The notes under the pieces were generated by a model, which did no database searches, was not told where the DNA came from, and worked only from the letters and a program-made list of their open reading frames with translations. The translations under genes were made by a program, and so were the position numbers. A DNA stretch of 6,788 bases from an uncultured Treponema sp. (GTDB lineage Bacteria > Spirochaetota > Spirochaetia > Treponematales > Treponemataceae), in the NCBI GenBank assembly GCA_946538875.1, contig CAMNHD010000086.1:1-6788 (forward strand), in the 5' to 3' direction. Positions 1-3,842 of the stretch are shown piece after piece (the first letter of the stretch is position 1; every line of letters starts with the position of its first letter).

Positions 1-38
1 AACATATTTTGTAAAGTGAGGCCCGGAAAAGGCAGACA

Positions 39-82
39 CAAAGTGGCGGGATGCTCTCTCCCGCCACTTTGCCATTCTTTTT
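39..82 (+). terminator. Intrinsic terminator of an upstream gene outside the window
   Basis: Arms at 39-50 (CAAAGTGGCGGG) and 60-71 (CCCGCCACTTTG) are a perfect 12-bp inverted repeat around a 9-nt loop. A five-T run follows at 78-82, after a 6-nt gap. The gap before the T-run makes it slightly less than textbook, but the stem is strong and GC-rich at the loop end. It most likely ends a + strand gene lying to the left. Possible stop codons of that gene are TAA at 12-14 or TGA at 17-19, but too little coding sequence is present to choose a frame or name a product. It insulates the permease promoter at 120-148 from upstream transcription. Confidence 0.8.
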
Positions 83-119
83 ACAAAAATTGATTACTGT
101 GCCAGTAAATCCGCCGCCC

Positions 120-148
120 TTAACAAAGAAGATGCAATCTGCTATAAT
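120..148 (+). promoter_or_regulatory. Sigma70-type promoter of the NCS2 permease gene
   Basis: A -35 box TTAACA (120-125, five of six consensus bases) and a perfect -10 box TATAAT (143-148) are separated by exactly 17 bp. The -10 is preceded by TGC (140-142), the extended -10 pattern. Transcription should start near 155, leaving a leader of about 20 nt before the ATG at 176. This is the best promoter in the window and suggests strong, mainly constitutive initiation. The leader is too short for a purine riboswitch. A palindrome CCAATTGG (160-167) overlaps the ribosome binding site, but no regulator can be assigned. Confidence 0.85.
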
Positions 149-165
149 CGGAACACATTCCAATT

Positions 166-170
166 GGAGG
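166..170 (+). promoter_or_regulatory. Ribosome binding site fixing the permease start
   Basis: GGAGG lies 5 nt before the ATG at 176. A longer reading from the in-frame TTG at 164 would place the start codon on top of this site, so ATG 176 is the better start. Confidence 0.85.
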
Positions 171-175
171 ATTCT

Positions 176-1483
176 ATGGAAAAGTTTTTCAAAATCAAGG
201 AAAGAGGTTCGACCGTAAGCCGCGAAATCATCGGCGGAGTCACAACCTTCCTTGCAATGGCGTACATCCTTGCCGTCAATCCTGGCATTCTGGGTGCATC
301 AGGGCTTTCTACCTCTGGCCTGTTCACCGCAACAGCCATTTCCGCCGCACTGGCCACACTGGTCATGGCATTCTGTGCAAACCTTCCCGTGGCGCTGGCA
401 CCGGGACTTGGACTCAACGCATTCTTTACATACACCGTTGTCCTTAAGATGCACTGCACCCCGGCCTTTGCCCTTACCGCAGTACTCGTGGAAGGCATTA
501 TCTTTATAGTGCTCTCCCTGTTCGGCGTGCGCGAGGCAATCATCCGTTCAATTCCCGACAATCTGCGCAAGGCAGTGGCCGTAGGTATAGGTCTTTTCAT
601 CACAATCATCGGTCTTGAAAACGCAGGCATAGTGGTCGACGACAGCGCAACCCTCATCAAATTCATCACCCTGACCATGCAGAACCCCGCCGCAATCGTT
701 GCAGTTCTGGGCCTCATCATCACAATCGTCCTGTTTATGCTAAGGATTCCGGGAGCAATACTCCTTGCAATCGCAGTCACAACTGTAATCGGAATACCGT
801 TCGGCGTCACAAGGATCCCCGAGAACTGGAGCCCTGTGTCACTGCCGGCCGCACCGATTCTCTTCCACTTTGAATGGAACAATGTTCTTTCGCTCAAGTT
901 CTTTGTAGTGCTGTTCACATTCCTCTTCACCGACATGTTCGACACACTGGGAACCCTCATGGGCATTGCAGAGCAGGCTGACCTCAAGGACAAGGACGGA
1001 AACATCAAAAACGCCAAGGGAGCACTTCTTGCAGACGCAATCGGAACTGTGGCAGGAGCATGTCTTGGAACCTCAACAGTCACAAGCTTTGTGGAAAGCA
1101 CTTCCGGAGTAGCCGCAGGTGCCCGCACAGGTCTTTCTTCTGTGGTCACAGCAATCCTCTTTGCACTTTCGCTTTTCCTGGGACCGCTGTTCGGACTTAT
1201 CCCGATGGCCGCAACAGCTCCGGCGCTTATCTTTGTAGGCTTCCTTATGATGAAGAGCGTCACCAAGATCGACTTTTCCGATGCAACGGAAGGCATACCG
1301 GCATTTATCACAATCATGGCAATGCCATTTGCGTATTCAATCAGCACCGGTATCTGCTGGGGAATGATTTCGTACGTAATCGCAAAGCTTGCAGGCAAAA
1401 AGGCCAGGGACATTCCTGTCGTCACATGGATTCTGGCAGCCGTCTTCCTTGCCGACATTATATTTGAGGCTGTAAAGGCCTGA
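176..1483 (+). CDS. NCS2-family purine nucleobase permease (PbuG/AzgA type)
   Basis: Inner-membrane transporter of 435 residues that imports purine bases (hypoxanthine, guanine or adenine), probably with protons, for salvage; exact substrate cannot be read from sequence. Family hallmarks are plain: TFLAMAYILAVNP (24-36), APGLGLNAFFTYTV (75-88), TDMFDTLGTLMG (252-263, with Asp253 and Asp256) and GTSTVTSFVESTSG (298-311, with Glu307), the last two being the conserved substrate-site regions of this branch. The rest alternates long hydrophobic stretches with short polar loops, as expected for about 12-14 membrane segments, and the length is normal (about 430-450). The start at ATG 176 is chosen for its GGAGG site; the in-frame TTG at 164 would overlap that site. 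It has its own promoter (120-148), stands alone as a single-gene unit, and converges with the deaminase. The family is certain, the purine assignment strong; the PbuG versus adenine-permease distinction is open. Confidence 0.95.
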   Translation: MEKFFKIKERGSTVSREIIGGVTTFLAMAYILAVNPGILGASGLSTSGLFTATAISAALATLVMAFCANLPVALAPGLGLNAFFTYTVVLKMHCTPAFALTAVLVEGIIFIVLSLFGVREAIIRSIPDNLRKAVAVGIGLFITIIGLENAGIVVDDSATLIKFITLTMQNPAAIVAVLGLIITIVLFMLRIPGAILLAIAVTTVIGIPFGVTRIPENWSPVSLPAAPILFHFEWNNVLSLKFFVVLFTFLFTDMFDTLGTLMGIAEQADLKDKDGNIKNAKGALLADAIGTVAGACLGTSTVTSFVESTSGVAAGARTGLSSVVTAILFALSLFLGPLFGLIPMAATAPALIFVGFLMMKSVTKIDFSDATEGIPAFITIMAMPFAYSISTGICWGMISYVIAKLAGKKARDIPVVTWILAAVFLADIIFEAVKA

Positions 1484-1530
1484 TTCTTTTTAGTATTTAT
1501 CAGGAGCACACTGTACCCCTGACCTGTGTT

Positions 1531-1623
1531 CCGCGGCTCCGGCCAAAGGCCTCCGGTGCGCATCACCCTGGTGCTGCGTACCAGCCTGCGGCTGCCGCTC
1601 CACCCAGGGCTAGGCGTCTGGCA
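1531..1623. repeat. GC-rich hairpin-rich intergenic element, possible REP-like repeat
   Basis: This block sits between the convergent stops of the permease (1483) and the deaminase (1633). Bases 1531-1620 are about 73% G+C by direct count, well above the neighbouring genes. It is packed with inverted repeats: GGCC-AAA-GGCC (1541-1551), GGTG/CACC (1555-1558, 1564-1567), CTGGT/ACCAG (1568-1572, 1580-1584), and a perfect CAGCC-TGC-GGCTG hairpin (1582-1594). CTCCGG occurs twice (1537-1542, 1551-1556). No convincing gene is seen in it. Its position between convergent 3' ends and its composition are typical of interspersed palindromic elements, which may also block read-through from both sides. Only one copy is present here, so repeat status is inference. 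Just before it, bases 1484-1530 contain a weak TCAGG/CCTGA pair (1500-1504, 1518-1522) without a T-run on the + strand. Confidence 0.5.
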
Positions 1624-1632
1624 GGAAAGCTT

Positions 1633-2133
1633 CTACATATTCTCGTAAGTCTGCACATTGTCCTCCAAGTGCTCTATTTTTATTCCAGCCTCGGAAAACA
1701 TGCGCATACTGTCTTCTTCATCGTGGTAATGTTTTTCGCAGACCACACGCTTTATTCCACAGTTTATTATCAGCATGGCGCAGGTGCGGCACGGTGTCAT
1801 CTTGCAGTAGACGGTTGCCCCGTCAATAGCAATGCCCCGCTTTGCTGCCTGGCATATTGCGTTCTGCTCCGCATGCACAGTGCGTACGCAGTGCTGCGTG
1901 ATGCTTCCGTCATTGTGAATCATTTTGCGCATCAGATGGCCGGCTTCGTCGCAGTGGGGGAGACCAGCCGGACTTCCAACGTAGCCGGTCACAAGAATCT
2001 GGTTGTCCTTGGCAATGACACAACCGCTGCGGCCCCGGTCACATGTGGCCCGCTTTGCAACAGTGCGGCATACTTCCATAAAGTATTCGTCCCAGGTGGG
2101 GCGTACATAAGCTTTGTCTTTATCTTCAGCCAT
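1633..2133 (-). CDS. Deoxycytidylate (dCMP) deaminase
   Basis: Cytosolic zinc enzyme of 166 residues that converts dCMP to dUMP, feeding thymidylate synthase. It belongs to the cytidine/deoxycytidylate deaminase superfamily. The active site is complete: His87-Ala-Glu89 (zinc ligand and proton-shuttle glutamate) and Pro114-Cys115-Arg-Thr-Cys118 (the other two zinc ligands). The N-terminal part, with DRGRSGCVI (32-40) and SPAGLPHCD (54-62), matches the dCMP-specific branch rather than free-cytidine or tRNA deaminases. Extra Cys/His residues (Cys31, Cys38, His60, Cys61, His81, Cys82) could include ligands for a second structural zinc known in some dCMP deaminases; this is inference. Length is normal. 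ATG 2133 has AGGAG 6 nt upstream. It follows thrC on the same strand but behind a strong terminator, so expression needs its own promoter or read-through. The B. subtilis homologue is ComEB; no competence genes are nearby here. Confidence 0.93.
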   Translation of the reverse strand: MAEDKDKAYVRPTWDEYFMEVCRTVAKRATCDRGRSGCVIAKDNQILVTGYVGSPAGLPHCDEAGHLMRKMIHNDGSITQHCVRTVHAEQNAICQAAKRGIAIDGATVYCKMTPCRTCAMLIINCGIKRVVCEKHYHDEEDSMRMFSEAGIKIEHLEDNVQTYENM

Positions 2134-2139
2134 TGGAAT

Positions 2140-2144
2140 CTCCT
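2140..2144 (-). promoter_or_regulatory. Ribosome binding site of the dCMP deaminase
   Basis: On the minus strand AGGAG precedes the ATG at 2133 by 6 nt, supporting that start. Confidence 0.75.
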
Positions 2145-2158
2145 GTAAAAATTCTTGT

Positions 2159-2191
2159 AAAAAAAAAGAGGCTGTTCAAGCGCAGCCCCTT
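2159..2191 (-). terminator. Intrinsic terminator of thrC
   Basis: Read on the minus strand, AAGGGGCTG and CAGCCTCTT form a 9-bp stem with one G-U wobble and an 8-nt loop, followed directly by an unbroken run of nine T (complement of 2159-2167, two of them shared with the stem base). It begins 10 nt after the thrC TAG (2202-2204). This is a strong canonical terminator, and it separates thrC from the co-oriented deaminase gene that starts 25 nt beyond it. Confidence 0.9.
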
Positions 2192-2201
2192 GTGCGGTTG
2201 A

Positions 2202-3617
2202 CTAAAGGTTTTCAGTCAGCCATGATTTGAATGAATCGTAGTCCTTTGTCATCGGGATTGCTCTGTCAGGCAGGGACATTACTTTTTCAAGACGGTCCGG
2301 AATGCTTGGTTCGCGGCCGATTGCCTTGACAACAGTCTGTCCGAACTTTGCAGGATGTGCTGTCTCAAGAATCACACCGACTGCCTTTTTGTCAACCACG
2401 CTCTGTGCCCATGCAGGAACATTTGCGGTAAGACCAGGCTTTGCAATGTCCGTTGCAAGCTGACCGTTCATCAGTTTTTCCATGTCGCCGTGGCGGATGT
2501 CGCTCCATGCCTTCCATGCAACAGCACCGTGAGGGTCGATTATGTAGCCTGTCTTGTAGTGGCAGTTATCTATGGCCTTGAGTGTGCCTTCATCGTCAGT
2601 CCAGTAGGAAGCGAACATCTCCCGTACCTGCTCAAGTGAATACATTGCGGAGATGCGCTCGTAGTTGCTTGGGGCACCAACATCCATTGCATTGCTGAGT
2701 GTTGCCACGGAAGGACGTGCATTGTAGTCTCCTGTTGCAATCCAGTCAGGCACTGTGTGGTTGGAGTTTGTGGCGGCCACAAAACCTGCTATCGGAGCAC
2801 CCATTTCCCTTGCGATCAGGCCCGAGGTAAGGTTTCCGAAGTTTCCGCTTGGAACAATCATGATGATTGCCGGGTTTTCAATCTTTGCATCGTGAAGCAT
2901 GCGGTTCTTCACAACCAGTGAGGAATACATGTAGTAGAAGCTCTGCGGAAGAAGACGGCTGATGTTGATTGAGTTTGCTGACGAAAGACGGAATTTCTTG
3001 CGGAGGTCTGCATCAGTGAATGCTGTCTTGACAAGCTTCTGGCAGTCGTCGAATGTACCCTTCACCTTGAGTGCGCGTACGTTCCCGTCAAATGTGGAGA
3101 GCTGCTTTTCCTGGAGCGGAGAGATTTTTCCGTCAGGATAAAGAATTGTGACGTCGATTCCCGGCACATTGTGGAATGCGCTTCCTACTGCCGAACCGGT
3201 ATCGCCTGATGTTGCCACAAGAATGTGCAGGTTGTCGTTTTCGCTGCGGTTGAAGTAAGACATGACGCGGGCCATGAATCTTGCGCCAAAGTCCTTGAAA
3301 GCGCATGTCGGACCGTGGAAAAGTTCCAGGATATAGGAAACTGGATCTACAGGCACAACTTTAGGGTTGAACGGGTATGCATCCTGGATGATTGCGTCCA
3401 AGTCGGCATCAGGAATTTCTCCTGCAACATAAGGCTTTGACATTTCAAATGCTACTTCCCTGAATGACGGCTCAGGGCTGCGCTGAATCAGAGAAGGGTC
3501 AAGCTTTGGAAATTCCACCGGTATGTAAAGACCACCGGTGCTTGCGTTCATACCGCTCATGACTGCGGTCTTGAAATCTGTGCGGACTGATTTGTCCCTT
3601 GTGTCAGTGTAAATCAT
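2202..3617 (-). CDS. thrC: Threonine synthase
   Basis: PLP-dependent cytosolic enzyme (471 residues) that converts O-phospho-L-homoserine to L-threonine and phosphate, the last step of threonine synthesis. The N-terminus YTDTRDKSVRTDFKTAV (3-19) is the typical threonine synthase opening. HGPTCAFKDFGARF (101-114) contains Lys108, the expected PLP Schiff-base lysine. ATSGDTGSA (135-143), SANSIN (213-218) and the phosphate-binding PSGNFGN (256-262) complete the family pattern. It belongs to the longer branch (E. coli, yeast and Bacteroides type), not the short plant/Bacillus type; length is at the long end. I start it at ATG 3617: GAAAAGG lies 9 nt upstream, while a six-residue-longer version would need TTG 3635 overlapping that site, and homologues begin near this Met. 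It has its own promoter (3685-3713) and terminator, so it is a single-gene unit; homoserine kinase and homoserine dehydrogenase are not adjacent. Confidence 0.96.
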   Translation of the reverse strand: MIYTDTRDKSVRTDFKTAVMSGMNASTGGLYIPVEFPKLDPSLIQRSPEPSFREVAFEMSKPYVAGEIPDADLDAIIQDAYPFNPKVVPVDPVSYILELFHGPTCAFKDFGARFMARVMSYFNRSENDNLHILVATSGDTGSAVGSAFHNVPGIDVTILYPDGKISPLQEKQLSTFDGNVRALKVKGTFDDCQKLVKTAFTDADLRKKFRLSSANSINISRLLPQSFYYMYSSLVVKNRMLHDAKIENPAIIMIVPSGNFGNLTSGLIAREMGAPIAGFVAATNSNHTVPDWIATGDYNARPSVATLSNAMDVGAPSNYERISAMYSLEQVREMFASYWTDDEGTLKAIDNCHYKTGYIIDPHGAVAWKAWSDIRHGDMEKLMNGQLATDIAKPGLTANVPAWAQSVVDKKAVGVILETAHPAKFGQTVVKAIGREPSIPDRLEKVMSLPDRAIPMTKDYDSFKSWLTENL

Positions 3618-3626
3618 CTTATGGTA

Positions 3627-3633
3627 CCTTTTC
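3627..3633 (-). promoter_or_regulatory. Ribosome binding site fixing the thrC start
   Basis: GAAAAGG on the minus strand ends 9 nt before ATG 3617. It falls inside the extended reading from TTG 3635, which argues against that upstream start. Confidence 0.65.
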
Positions 3634-3654
3634 AATTAATAGCTGCAACTTTTC

Positions 3655-3674
3655 TGGAATGTATAATTATTCCA
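3655..3674. promoter_or_regulatory. Perfect inverted repeat in the thrC leader, possible operator
   Basis: TGGAAT (3655-3660) and ATTCCA (3669-3674) form an exact 6-bp inverted repeat with an 8-bp AT-only-but-one spacer. It lies just downstream of the predicted thrC transcription start (about 3678), where a bound repressor would block elongation. It could equally form a weak RNA hairpin. No regulator is known or visible, so function is inference. Confidence 0.35.
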
Positions 3675-3684
3675 AATGATGTAA

Positions 3685-3713
3685 ATCTTAGCATATAAAT
3701 AAATTGTGTTCAA
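3685..3713 (-). promoter_or_regulatory. Candidate promoter of thrC
   Basis: On the minus strand TTGAAC (3713-3708) and TAAGAT (3690-3685) are spaced by 17 bp, and TGC directly precedes the -10 (extended -10). Each box matches four of six consensus bases. The predicted start near 3678 gives a leader of about 60 nt. The region is AT-rich and other -10-like hexamers occur, so this is a reasonable but unproven choice. Confidence 0.5.
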
Positions 3714-3756
3714 GTGGGAATGAGGTGGAATTCCCGGGACCGGCAGGGTGGATTCC
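3714..3756. repeat. Cluster of three GTGG-AATT-like direct repeats between divergent genes
   Basis: GTGGGAAT (3714-3721), GTGGAATTCC (3725-3734) and GTGGATTCC (3748-3756) are near-copies in the same direction. The middle one contains the palindrome GGAATTCC. They abut the upstream side of the thrC -35 box and lie 20 bp or more upstream of the lipoprotein promoter, a sensible place for a regulator of either gene. The core TGGAAT also occurs in the inverted repeat at 3655-3674. With such short motifs chance is possible. Confidence 0.3.
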
Positions 3757-3775
3757 TAAAACCAGATTAAAAAAC

Positions 3776-3803
3776 TTGCTTTTCTCATAAAATAAGCTAT
3801 AAT
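3776..3803 (+). promoter_or_regulatory. Candidate promoter of the large lipoprotein gene
   Basis: A perfect TATAAT (3798-3803) is preceded at 16 bp by TTGCTT (3776-3781), a weak -35 that keeps the TTG core. A second TATAAT (3804-3809) and a TATAAA (3813-3818) follow immediately, so the exact -10 is uncertain and more than one start is possible. The leader to ATG 3843 would be about 20-35 nt. Confidence 0.55.
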
Positions 3804-3830
3804 TATAATTGGTATAAAGTCAAATTTTTC

Positions 3831-3836
3831 AAGGAG
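3831..3836 (+). promoter_or_regulatory. Ribosome binding site of the large lipoprotein
   Basis: AAGGAG lies 6 nt before ATG 3843, which supports this start and hence the complete signal peptide. Confidence 0.8.
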
Positions 3837-3842
3837 TGCGCA

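Noticed and set aside
1..38. 3' end of an upstream gene
   Set aside because: Two frames could end here (TAA 12-14 or TGA 17-19), but only 4-5 codons are present, so no coding call can be supported.
164..175. Upstream TTG start for the permease
   Set aside because: The TTG overlaps the GGAGG ribosome binding site that serves ATG 176.
142..1566. Long open frame of 474 codons on the minus strand opposite the permease
   Set aside because: It is antisense to a gene with unmistakable NCS2 motifs, has low-complexity Met/Ser/Thr/Arg-rich composition typical of a complementary shadow, and would begin inside the GC-rich intergenic block.
1669..2148. Open frame of 159 codons on the + strand across the deaminase
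   Set aside because: It is the antisense of a complete dCMP deaminase with intact active site; the translation shows no family features.
3618..3635. Upstream TTG start for threonine synthase
   Set aside because: It overlaps the GAAAAGG site, and the family N-terminus begins at the internal Met encoded at 3617.
3618..3842. Riboswitch, T-box or threonine attenuator upstream of thrC
   Set aside because: The predicted leader is about 60 nt, with no Thr/Ile-rich leader peptide, no T-box sequence and no terminator/antiterminator pair.
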